A stretch of DNA of 35,972 nt, from the NCBI GenBank assembly GCA_021323755.1, contig JAJPKJ010000060.1, positions 1 to 35,972 on the forward strand, in the 5' to 3' direction. Made by a program: the position numbers and the translations under genes. Shown in pieces: positions 24,289 to 32,978 of the stretch. Position 1 is the first letter of the stretch, and every line of letters starts with the position of its first letter. The notes beneath the pieces were generated by a model. That model ran no database searches, was not told where the DNA came from, and saw only the letters and a program-made list of their open reading frames with translations. This DNA comes from Chitinophagales bacterium (lineage in GTDB: Bacteria; Bacteroidota; Bacteroidia; Chitinophagales; Chitinophagaceae).

Positions 24289-27200
24289 TTATAGTACGCC
24301 GTCAGATCCTGGGATTATGGTGAATTTTGTGCCCTGCGGTCTTGCTTCCTCCCATTGAATATTCCATCCCGCTTCGGCAGCCCTCAGCTTCATATTTCTT
24401 AAACCATTGCCTGAACCTTTTTGGTCTGTATATCTTATCCCGGTTCCATCATCTTCAATGCATACCAGCCAGCTTGAATTACTCTTGATATATACATTCA
24501 TCACGCGGCAATCGCTGTGGCGCACCGCATTATTGGTGGCCTCCTGCATGATCCTGAACAAATGCAACGCATGTACCGGTGAAAAATTAAGATCTGTCTG
24601 GATCGATTCGGTAACATTGATATTGATTTGGGGATAGCTAGGTTGTATTTTTTGTAAAAAGATCTTGAACCTGTCGCTGATAGAAGTCAGCGAGATCGCC
24701 TCACGGTTCAATGTCCAGATGGTATCATTTAATTGCGTGATGATCGACTGGGAATTGTGCTGCAGTTCGGCAACCATTTTAGAGACCTGTGAATCTTCTT
24801 TGACCTTGCTCACATTCGCTGCAATCGCAGCGGCATAGGCTCCCAAATTATCATGCAGATCGCGACTGATGCGTTCCCGTTCATGTTGCACTTCCTGCTG
24901 CACCTGCATTGCTCTTAATTTTTTTATGTAGAGGCGCCGGTTATATTGCCATATCGGAATTAATAAAAAAATAACTCCCACAAGTACCATAAGCGCTTTG
25001 AACCACCACGTTTGCCAGAAAGGAGGGGTAATGATAATTTCAACGGTCTTGATGCTTTTTGGATTCTCCTCATATACCTTACCTGCATGTACCTGGAAGA
25101 TATAATTGCCGGGTTGCAGCACATACCTGGCATTACGCACTTCATCATTTCTTATCCAGCTTTTATCGACTTCCGCAATTTTATATTGATATAAATATTC
25201 TTCAGGATTTCGTTTGCCCATCGCCGTAAATTCAAAATTCAAATTGTTACCCGTGTAAGGCAGGATTATTTTTTTCAGATCCCATATCGAAGAATCTTTA
25301 AAAATGGCTTCGTCATTCACTTTAATATTGGTAATCACCACCCTGGGTGAATCGTTTATCCTGGTTATTTGAGAAGGATAGAAACTGTTCACTCCTTTCA
25401 CGCCGCCAAAGAATAATTCTCCGTCTTCTTCCGAGCTTACTACATTGGTGTTGAATTCATTTTCCTGGAGACCGTCTTCTTTTTTTAATTGAAGCAGACT
25501 CCCGTCTTTCCCGATCCTGATGATCCCTTTATTGGTGCTGCACCAGGTATTTTCTGCACTGTCTATCGAAACCGCATAAATATAATCATCAGGTAGTCCA
25601 TCTGCTCTTGTCAGAACAGAAAGGATCTTGCCATCGCTGTTCAATTTGAACAAGCCGCGATTGCAACCTGCAAAAATATAATTGTTGTGGGTCGTGACGC
25701 AACGGATCTCACCGCAATCGGGCAGATGGATTTCTCTGCTGACAGCATAATCTTTCCGATCCAGGAATTGAAGATTCTCCGCAGCGCCGGTTAAAATATA
25801 ATTTTGAAAGAGGCATAAACCCTTGGTACGGTAAGGACGGACCATCAATTCAATTTCCAGCCTCGGAGATAAATTCAATTCATACAAATTGTTATCCAGC
25901 GCAACGAGTTCTTTAGTACTGCTTAATTTTACATTTGCAGAATAATAAGGAACAGAATGAGCAGGGATTTTGGCTGATTTCATTTTCACGGGAATTTCTT
26001 TCATCTTCCCCGTCTTTGCATTCCATAAGACACAATTTGAATTGAACCTTGGAAACAACAGGTATTCATCGCCGCTGATATGAACTATATCTGAAATGGT
26101 CAGCAAACCCGGTCTTTGCAGTTTTCCCAGTTGAGTGACGTGGTTTTGCAACTGCTGCAATGTGTCAAATACAAGCAATCCTCCATTTAAAGTGCCAGCA
26201 AGTACCCGGTTATTTTTTTTATCCACTTCCATACACGCAACAAAATTTGATTCTTTTTGCGGCGACCCATAATAACTAACGGGAAAAGTGGAAGCAAGCA
26301 ATTTTACAAATCCTTCGTTGCGGGTGAGCAGATAAATATTTCCAAACTCATCGAATCGTATATACTGAATGGCAAAATGAGAAAAAGATTGGTTTTGAAA
26401 ATTAACAAAATGCTCAAGCAGCTGCATCGTTTTGGTGTCGAAGGAATACAGATCATTATCTACAGTGACCAGGATATGAGTTTCATTGAGACGCTGAAAA
26501 GAAGAAACATCGATGTTTTGCCTGTTAATGGCATGTTTAAAAAATGGAGAATAGTTTCCCTTTAGAAAATCGTAATGGATCAAGCGCCCGTTATTAAAAA
26601 AAATACATTCATGATCGCTGATCACGCAAAATTCATTTCCACTAATGGATTCTGGCAATTTACAGATCTTGGTAGCAACTCCTTTTTTCAGATTCCATAT
26701 CACCAGCGTGTACTGATCAAAACAAATGGCCACTTCATGACTGCCTGGCAAGGATGATGTGGTAAAAACCGCATCCAGATCTACAGTATAAGCCGTAAGC
26801 GGAAATTTATTTTTGCTTTCAACCTGCAAAGAATTGGTATTGATGCCGATGACCATGCCGTTGGCGCTGTAAAAATAAACAACACCTTCATCTTCTTCTA
26901 CCGGGTACACATCAGGACCAACACTTTTTGATGCATAGGGATAAGCAAGAACAAACTTATTGGTAATCCCGTTATAAACGCTCACCCCTTTTGAGTGAAA
27001 CATCCATAACAAACCATTCCTGCTTTTTAAAAAAACAATGTATTGGTTATCCGGCAATCCTTCCTGTACCGGGATATTGATAAAGTTGTGCCCATCGTAA
27101 CGCTGAAGTCCGGTCTCAAAACTCAGCCACATAAATCCGGCGGCGTCAAAACCCATATCCATTACATGGCTTTGCAACAATCCGTCATTGACATTATAGG

Positions 27201-27297
27201 TGAAACTGTTCAGTCGCCTTAGCGGTTGCGCATCCGACATGGAAGCGACGCTTAACGCAAGAACAAAGCAGGTTATAAATGCATTTCTCATTTGCAA
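24289..27297 (-). CDS. Two-component propeller sensor histidine kinase, HisKA_3 type (1002 aa)
   Basis: Signal peptide (about 1-23), two seven-bladed-propeller regions in the periplasm (about 30-640, blades recognisable by repeats such as GFMWLSFETGLQRYDG and NTWCSTNKGIIRI), a Y_Y_Y domain (about 680-755), a membrane helix (764-784) and a NarX/DesK-like kinase. The phospho-acceptor is H815 in RISRDLHDNLGA; the ATPase part has EATNNAVRH (919-927), DDGTG (949-953) and GSGNGLRNM (961-969). Such receptors are common in Bacteroidota and often sense polysaccharide fragments or envelope state. There is no receiver or AraC domain, so it is a separate kinase. It leads an operon with the NarL regulator (25-nt gap) and the TPR kinase. 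Confidence 0.94.
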   Translation of the reverse strand: MQMRNAFITCFVLALSVASMSDAQPLRRLNSFTYNVNDGLLQSHVMDMGFDAAGFMWLSFETGLQRYDGHNFINIPVQEGLPDNQYIVFLKSRNGLLWMFHSKGVSVYNGITNKFVLAYPYASKSVGPDVYPVEEDEGVVYFYSANGMVIGINTNSLQVESKNKFPLTAYTVDLDAVFTTSSLPGSHEVAICFDQYTLVIWNLKKGVATKICKLPESISGNEFCVISDHECIFFNNGRLIHYDFLKGNYSPFFKHAINRQNIDVSSFQRLNETHILVTVDNDLYSFDTKTMQLLEHFVNFQNQSFSHFAIQYIRFDEFGNIYLLTRNEGFVKLLASTFPVSYYGSPQKESNFVACMEVDKKNNRVLAGTLNGGLLVFDTLQQLQNHVTQLGKLQRPGLLTISDIVHISGDEYLLFPRFNSNCVLWNAKTGKMKEIPVKMKSAKIPAHSVPYYSANVKLSSTKELVALDNNLYELNLSPRLEIELMVRPYRTKGLCLFQNYILTGAAENLQFLDRKDYAVSREIHLPDCGEIRCVTTHNNYIFAGCNRGLFKLNSDGKILSVLTRADGLPDDYIYAVSIDSAENTWCSTNKGIIRIGKDGSLLQLKKEDGLQENEFNTNVVSSEEDGELFFGGVKGVNSFYPSQITRINDSPRVVITNIKVNDEAIFKDSSIWDLKKIILPYTGNNLNFEFTAMGKRNPEEYLYQYKIAEVDKSWIRNDEVRNARYVLQPGNYIFQVHAGKVYEENPKSIKTVEIIITPPFWQTWWFKALMVLVGVIFLLIPIWQYNRRLYIKKLRAMQVQQEVQHERERISRDLHDNLGAYAAAIAANVSKVKEDSQVSKMVAELQHNSQSIITQLNDTIWTLNREAISLTSISDRFKIFLQKIQPSYPQININVTESIQTDLNFSPVHALHLFRIMQEATNNAVRHSDCRVMNVYIKSNSSWLVCIEDDGTGIRYTDQKGSGNGLRNMKLRAAEAGWNIQWEEARPQGTKFTIIPGSDGVL

Positions 27298-27599
27298 TGG
27301 AATAAAAGCATTATAAGTTACATAGAAAATAAAAAAACATCAAAGGTTTCAGGAATGATAACATAAATCTGTATAGGATGATGCCTTTGATTTATACAAA
27401 TTAAAAAGATTTAAACCAAGGGCGAAAGATCCTTCGCATGTATTTTTCTCTTGTACTACAAATTATGTATTGAATGTGCACGAATGGAAAAGCATTTTTG
27501 CATAATTAAAAAAGCATCAGCTAAAATTTATTTTTTCTTTTAAACCAACCAATCTAAATAAACAAACCCAATCTTTTAAATCGTTATAAAATCATTATT
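27298..27599. other. Divergent intergenic region (302 bp) between kinase operon and lipoprotein
   Basis: AT-rich and without a gene on either strand. It should hold both promoters. On the plus strand TTTTTG (about 27494-27499) followed about 20 nt later by TAAAATTT is a weak candidate pair for the lipoprotein gene; nothing matching TAnnTTTG exactly was found for the kinase. No operator-like palindrome was noticed. Confidence 0.4.
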
Positions 27600-28298
27600 A
27601 TGAAAAAGATATTCTTTAGTTTGAATCTTGTTACTGCAATTTGTTTCTGTTTATTGAGCAGCTGTTCAAAATCCAGTTCATCCGGCAATAACGGCGGCGG
27701 AGGCGGCGGCGGCACCACAGTAAGTGACCTCGTTGCCAGTTTTAGCAATAACAACAGCAGCACCGGAGTGACGACGGTGTATACTTTCACCTATGATTCG
27801 CAGAACCGCCTGATAGAGGAGCAAATTTCCGATGGCACGCCGACAGCTTCTTTTTCTTACGGCACAGATACGGTAACAAAAACGCAGGGCACTACCACAA
27901 CAGTTTATGCGCTTAATAACGCGGGATATGCCGCATCAGACAACCAGGGCAATACCTATACATATGATGGGAATGGATTCATGACCAACGAAACCAACCC
28001 CAACGGTTCATCGACAGTAAATACCATAAGCAATAATAATATTGTCAGCACGGTTCAGACTACAGCCGGCGGCGCATCCACAACCACCTATACTTTCACT
28101 TTTGGCACCAAGCCCAACTCATTAAAATACGGGCTCACTTTTCTGGGTGCACCTGATGCAGACGTTATCCAGTCAGAAGGGATAAATGGCGTAAATTATC
28201 CATTTACCTATACCTATGATAGCCATGGCAGAGTGCAGACTGAAAAGATCGTGAGCGGATCTACAACGCTTCTTCGCACCTATACTTATATAAATTGA
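27600..28298 (+). CDS. Gly/Ser-linker lipoprotein with YD-type motifs (232 aa)
   Basis: The lipobox LLSSC gives a lipidated Cys22. It is followed by a Ser-rich and then poly-Gly linker (about 23-38). The rest is a low-complexity Thr/Ser/Asn-rich beta protein with spaced motifs FTYDSQNRLIEE (63-74), YTYDGNGFMTNE (120-131) and YTYDSHGRVQTE (204-215). These resemble single RHS/YD repeats and the DUF4595-like secreted proteins of Bacteroidota. It should be anchored in a membrane facing the periplasm, or at the surface; the +2 region lacks the acidic export signal described for surface lipoproteins in some Bacteroidota. Function unknown; it may be a cell-surface or carbohydrate-binding protein. 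The bordering kinases are both on the opposite strand, so it is transcribed alone. Confidence 0.8.
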   Translation: MKKIFFSLNLVTAICFCLLSSCSKSSSSGNNGGGGGGGTTVSDLVASFSNNNSSTGVTTVYTFTYDSQNRLIEEQISDGTPTASFSYGTDTVTKTQGTTTTVYALNNAGYAASDNQGNTYTYDGNGFMTNETNPNGSSTVNTISNNNIVSTVQTTAGGASTTTYTFTFGTKPNSLKYGLTFLGAPDADVIQSEGINGVNYPFTYTYDSHGRVQTEKIVSGSTTLLRTYTYIN

Positions 28299-28466
28299 CA
28301 GCTATACTAAAAGATCAATCGGGTAAAAAGATCCATGCACTTCCGACCGGGCTTTCAATAGGTTTATGGTAAACGCTTTTTGCTATACAGAAAATGAAGA
28401 GCCTTGATTTTAGCTGATTTGCCAGGAAATAGCATCAGACCAGCGACATGAATCTTTCGTTGCGGT

Positions 28467-31400
28467 TCATGATTTCAAAGGCAATTCAATGATAAATTCA
28501 GTTCCTTCATTTTCTTTTGTATTTACTTTTATCTCTCCGCCATGCGCTTTGATGATATCGTAACTTAAACTAAGACCCAGTCCAGTTCCTTGCCCTGTTG
28601 GTTTTGTCGTAAAGAATGGTTGAAAGATCTTATCGATCACTTTTTGCGAGATACCATTTCCATTATCCATCACCGTTAGCAGGATCTTATCGTCACTCTT
28701 TTTTGAATTCACCGAAACGGTTGGTTCATACCTTTGAATCTGTTGTTTACTTTTTTCATTCACCGCATAAAATGCATTGTTGTATAAATTCAACAGCACT
28801 CTTCCGATATCCTGCGGAACGATATTTATCTTTCCTATACTACTATCAAAATCTGTATTCATTGTTGCGTTGAAAGATTTATCTTTTGCTCGAAGACCGT
28901 GATAACTTAATCTTAAATATTCATCCGCGAGCGTGTTGATATCTGACAGCTCTTTTTGACCTGTACTTGACCGTGAGTGCTGCAGCATGCCCTTCACAAT
29001 GGCATCTGCACGCTTGCCATGATGGTTTATTTTTTCCTCATTCTGTATAACATCATTTGCAATCGCTTTTACTTCTTCCATATTCCCCTGATCCACCACT
29101 TCCTTCAATTCTGCAAGCAATTCTTTATTCACATCAGAAAAATTATTCACGAAATTCAACGGGTTTTGAATTTCGTGTGCAATGCCTGCAGTGAGCTCAC
29201 CAAGCGAAGCCATTTTTTCTGACTGGATAAGCTGGGATTGTGTTGCTTTTAATTCTTCCAATGATCTTTTTAATTGCTCCGTTCGATGAGTAACCTTTTC
29301 CTCGAGCAGCCGGTTTGCCTTTCTCAAGCTCACAGACCGGTAATAGATAAAAGACCAGACTGCACTGATGAATAATATGGCGAACAAGGTATACGCCCAC
29401 CATTTCTGCCACCAGGGAGGAGAGATCGCGATTGAAATATCTTTTTCTACGCTTATTCCGTCAGCGTTGATCGCTTTTACAAGCAATCGATATTTACCAG
29501 GAGGGACATTGAAAAAATATGCTTTGTGCTCAGTGCCGATCTCGCGCCAGTTGTTGTCATAATTTTCCATCATATAAAGATATCTTGTAGCCCCTGTGCC
29601 GGCATAATCTGTTGCGCTGAAATCAACTGAAAAAGTTGTCTGTTTATATGTTAGGTTGATCTCTGTAACCTTCCATATTGCCGTATTCAAGACACTCCCC
29701 TGCCCCGGATGAATTTCCTCGTCATTGATCCGGAAACCGGTAAAATTGAGAAATAAAACCCCGCTATTTATATGAAGGGCATCCGGATCAAGAAGATAAA
29801 AGCCATTTTGATCGCCGATCAGGAGCCGTCCGTTTGCGAGTTTCAAATTATCGCAATCATAGTAATTATTGTAATGGATGCCATAGTTTTTCCCGAACAC
29901 ATTTACGATCCTGGCTTGTCTGTCGATCCTGATCATCACATTACTGGTCGTCAGCCAAAGGTTATGGCTATTGTCTTCAAGCACGTGGAGGACGTTGGAA
30001 ATTTTTATCGGAGAATTATAATTGACATATTCTGCAAATGTGTTCTTAATGGAATCGAAATAATAAAAACCATCTGTTGCCCCTACCCAGATCTCTCCAC
30101 GGCTGTCAACACAAATGCACAATACTTCGGATTGTTTTAGATAGCGTGTAAATTTATTTGTCGCATGATCCCACTTACATAATCCCTTAAATGTGCCGAT
30201 CCAGATATCACCTTTATTGTCTTTGGTTATTACATTTATTATTTTGTTGCTGATGCTATTGCTGTCATTTTTGTTAAAGATATAATGTTCAATATGTCCA
30301 TTGGATATATCCATTCTGTCAAGCCCGGATCCATAAGTTCCGATCCAAAGATTCTGTTTATCGATCTCAATACATTGAATGCTGTCCGTGGCCACGCTAT
30401 TATTGTTCCTGCTATCGTGCGTGTACCTTGAAAAAGCATTTCCCGATGGATTGAATTTATAGAGTCCGTTAAATGTCGAGAACCATAAGTTCCGGGACTC
30501 ATCAGCACGCAAACCGGTTATATCATGATCGGGTGGAATGCTTAGGTCGCCTTTTTTACCTGCGATCCATTGATCTTTTCCTGTTTTCATATTTCTCCTG
30601 TCAATCCCCTTAACAGAAGTTGCGATCCATATTATGCTGTCATTTTGTTCGTAAAAAGAATTGGCCCCCGATCGAATATTGAAGTAGGGTATACCGGTAT
30701 GGGATGAGATTGCCTTATAGACATCACCTCCAATGATCCCCACCCAAAATGTGCCATCTCTTGAGCAAAATCCCGATAAGGCATCGGGTGATTCATAACC
30801 TGAAACGGTATCCTGGTTCATATAGGTTACTCCTCCGGGATTCTGCTGGCTTCCATAGTGGTTTCTTTTATGGTTCACCGGGTCATAACGATTAATACCG
30901 TGACCCGCGCTGCCTACCCATACATATCCCAACTTGTCCGTCTTAATAAAGGGCATCACTTCTGAAATTGCAGTATCGGCTTTTTCAGACATGGATGGAT
31001 CGAATGGAAAGCGCGTGAATTTACCGGTTCTCCTATCCAGCATCTGGAGTTCATGCTCTTCCATGCCCAGCCACAGATTTCCGCTGGAGTCTTCAGATAT
31101 TGCATAGGCTATGTCATTGGCTAGTTTGTTACTGTGGTCCTTATTAAAATAATTGGTGCATTTACCGGTCGCCGGGTCCAGGCTGTTCAATCCCCCGATC
31201 GCTTTTTTATGATAGGCCTCACCAAGGTAAAAGTGCCCGTAACTGAACCAAATAATATTTTGGCTGTCCTCATAAAGAGCGAAAATAGAATTGTCGGTTT
31301 GATGAATTGGATCACCTTTATCAACGGGATAGTGAACAAAGCTTCCGGTCGATCTATCTAATCTGTCTAGCCCGTTAAAAGTGCCGACCCAGAGATTACC

Positions 31401-31847
31401 CAGATGATCGGTCATTATGGATAAAATGGTGTCGCTGACTAATGAAGATACGTCCCTTGCGTTATGGCGAAAAGAGGTATAGATACCCGTCGCGGGATCA
31501 AGTTTTTCAATTCCTGCTCCCCAGGTTCCTGCCCAAATCATATCTGTCGAGTCAATGGTAATACAGGTCAGGTCATTGAGTGTTGCTGCATCACCATTTC
31601 CACCTGGATTTGGAAAACTTTTAAAAGAAGTGCCATCATAACGATATAAACCTACCGAAGAGCATACCCAGATATAGCCCTGCTTGTCCTGGGAAATGCC
31701 TCTTATATATCTTACGCTGTTAAGCGGTCCATCAAGCACTTTTTCGAAATGAATATCCTGTGAGAAACCCCAGCTGAGCCGGCAGATAAAAAAAATGAGC
31801 GCAAGGATCTTAATGAGAAAGCAATGAAACTTTCGGCGAATATCCAT
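28467..31847 (-). CDS. Two-component propeller sensor histidine kinase, HisKA type (1126 aa)
   Basis: Signal peptide (about 10-30), then around fourteen propeller blades in the periplasm (about 45-695; repeated GYIWVCSSVGLYRYD, GDIWIGTFKGLCKWD and similar), Y_Y_Y domain (about 735-808), membrane helix (816-837), coiled coil (838-880) and a HisKA/HATPase_c core. The phospho-acceptor is H891 in GIAHEIQNPLNF; ATP boxes are NLYNNAFYAV (1020-1029), DNGNG (1061-1065) and GTGLGLSLS (1087-1095). It stops there: unlike hybrid HTCS receptors, it has no receiver or AraC domain and no regulator gene beside it. Its kinase core is very similar to that of the TPR kinase at 21506-23497, although the sensors are unrelated. 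A candidate -7 box lies about 60 nt upstream. Confidence 0.94.
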   Translation of the reverse strand: MDIRRKFHCFLIKILALIFFICRLSWGFSQDIHFEKVLDGPLNSVRYIRGISQDKQGYIWVCSSVGLYRYDGTSFKSFPNPGGNGDAATLNDLTCITIDSTDMIWAGTWGAGIEKLDPATGIYTSFRHNARDVSSLVSDTILSIMTDHLGNLWVGTFNGLDRLDRSTGSFVHYPVDKGDPIHQTDNSIFALYEDSQNIIWFSYGHFYLGEAYHKKAIGGLNSLDPATGKCTNYFNKDHSNKLANDIAYAISEDSSGNLWLGMEEHELQMLDRRTGKFTRFPFDPSMSEKADTAISEVMPFIKTDKLGYVWVGSAGHGINRYDPVNHKRNHYGSQQNPGGVTYMNQDTVSGYESPDALSGFCSRDGTFWVGIIGGDVYKAISSHTGIPYFNIRSGANSFYEQNDSIIWIATSVKGIDRRNMKTGKDQWIAGKKGDLSIPPDHDITGLRADESRNLWFSTFNGLYKFNPSGNAFSRYTHDSRNNNSVATDSIQCIEIDKQNLWIGTYGSGLDRMDISNGHIEHYIFNKNDSNSISNKIINVITKDNKGDIWIGTFKGLCKWDHATNKFTRYLKQSEVLCICVDSRGEIWVGATDGFYYFDSIKNTFAEYVNYNSPIKISNVLHVLEDNSHNLWLTTSNVMIRIDRQARIVNVFGKNYGIHYNNYYDCDNLKLANGRLLIGDQNGFYLLDPDALHINSGVLFLNFTGFRINDEEIHPGQGSVLNTAIWKVTEINLTYKQTTFSVDFSATDYAGTGATRYLYMMENYDNNWREIGTEHKAYFFNVPPGKYRLLVKAINADGISVEKDISIAISPPWWQKWWAYTLFAILFISAVWSFIYYRSVSLRKANRLLEEKVTHRTEQLKRSLEELKATQSQLIQSEKMASLGELTAGIAHEIQNPLNFVNNFSDVNKELLAELKEVVDQGNMEEVKAIANDVIQNEEKINHHGKRADAIVKGMLQHSRSSTGQKELSDINTLADEYLRLSYHGLRAKDKSFNATMNTDFDSSIGKINIVPQDIGRVLLNLYNNAFYAVNEKSKQQIQRYEPTVSVNSKKSDDKILLTVMDNGNGISQKVIDKIFQPFFTTKPTGQGTGLGLSLSYDIIKAHGGEIKVNTKENEGTEFIIELPLKS

Positions 31848-32153
31848 CAGGCAGCAGTTTTGGAGTTGCTTAAAGTTAAAGATATTTTCTATTTACGCCT
31901 AAATAATCAAATCTATGAAAAGCCAGAGCCTTCACCATTTGTAGATGATCAACCCTGAATCCCGGAGAGAATATCCAGTGAGGTGATGCGATCAGGGAAA
32001 TTCCAAAAGGATCAGATATTGTGGTTGTCATATTTTAGATACTCATAAACGTTAGTAATACTGGGGTATTCGTTGATTGCAAGAAATAGAATGCTCCGGG
32101 GCTTTTTGTGTATATTTTTTGAAAACCTATCCTGATTTCAATAACTTTCATGA
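31848..32153. other. Divergent intergenic region (306 bp) between propeller kinase and ThuA gene
   Basis: No gene, repeat or hairpin that I can support. It contains the candidate kinase promoter box at 31908-31915 and, for the ThuA gene, a TATTTTTTG (32113-32121) that resembles a -7 box but with one extra base in the spacer. Confidence 0.4.
31908..31915 (-). promoter_or_regulatory. Candidate -7 promoter box of the propeller kinase
   Basis: Minus-strand TAGATTTG matches TAnnTTTG exactly and lies about 60 nt before the kinase ATG (31847). No TTG element was found at the usual 17-23 nt upstream, so confidence is limited. Confidence 0.35.
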
Positions 32154-32939
32154 ATGAAACAAAAGATAATTTATTACGGTTTAATTATGATGCTATTATT
32201 GAGCTCAGCCCTGCATGCGCAAAGCTATCCCAGGTTTAAAGTGCTGGCTTTCTTCAGTACATCAGTCGAGAAGGCGCATGTGGATTTTGCCCATGATGCG
32301 ATACAGTTCTTCAAAGAGCTTACCGTGGGCAACGGCTTTGTCTTTGATACAACAAGCAATATGGCAGATCTCAATGAAAAAAAGATCAAGGATTACCAGC
32401 TGCTGGTATGGATAAACGATTTTCCGCACACCGACTCCCAGCGGGTAGCTTTTGAAAAATATATGGAAGGGGGTGGCGGCTGGCTGGGTTTTCATGTTGC
32501 CGGCTATAATGACAAAACCACCAAATGGCCGTGGTTCGTGAACTTTTTAGGCGGGGCTGTTTTTTATAATAATAATTGGCCTCCCCTGCCGGCAAAACTT
32601 ACTGTCGACGACAGCTTGCATCCGGTCACCAGGGCGATCCCCCAGACCTTCATCTCTCCGGTAGGCGAATGGTACCAATGGAAGCCGAGCCCGCGGGAAA
32701 ACAAAAGAGTAAGAGTGCTGGTGAGTCTATCGCCCGAAAATTTCCCGATGGGAATCAAAGATATCATCGCCGGTGGGGACATGCCGGTTGTCTGGACGAA
32801 CATGGATTACCGCATGATATATCTTAACATGGGACACGGACCACATATACTTTCTGATGCTACTCAAAATAAATTGATCATTAACGCCTTTCGCTGGGTG
32901 GTCACCTCGGATAAAAAAGGAAACCCCATTGATAAATAG
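32154..32939 (+). CDS. Secreted ThuA-domain protein (261 aa)
   Basis: A signal peptide (about 1-22, ending ALHAQS) precedes a complete ThuA/glutamine-amidotransferase-like domain: KVLAFFSTSVEKAHVDF (about 28-44), LLVWINDFPHTDSQRVAFE, the glycine-rich GGGGWLGFHVAGYN (about 110-123), GDMPVVWTNMDY and YLNMGHG near the end. ThuA proteins lack the catalytic cysteine of true amidotransferases and in Bacteroidota are often secreted and tied to sugar degradation; the exact reaction is not established. It is convergent with the amylase-family gene, with 39 nt between the stops. It lacks the T9SS tail seen in the amylase, so it is probably periplasmic. Confidence 0.85.
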   Translation: MKQKIIYYGLIMMLLLSSALHAQSYPRFKVLAFFSTSVEKAHVDFAHDAIQFFKELTVGNGFVFDTTSNMADLNEKKIKDYQLLVWINDFPHTDSQRVAFEKYMEGGGGWLGFHVAGYNDKTTKWPWFVNFLGGAVFYNNNWPPLPAKLTVDDSLHPVTRAIPQTFISPVGEWYQWKPSPRENKRVRVLVSLSPENFPMGIKDIIAGGDMPVVWTNMDYRMIYLNMGHGPHILSDATQNKLIINAFRWVVTSDKKGNPIDK

Positions 32940-32978
32940 CCATCATAAAAAAGCGACCAGGGCAACCGATACCATGAG

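Noticed and set aside
27660-27720. Repetitive AGC/GGC stretch in the lipoprotein gene, considered as a simple-sequence repeat or phase-variable tract
   Set aside because: It codes in frame for the usual Ser-rich and poly-Gly linker after a lipobox; the tract is short and imperfect.
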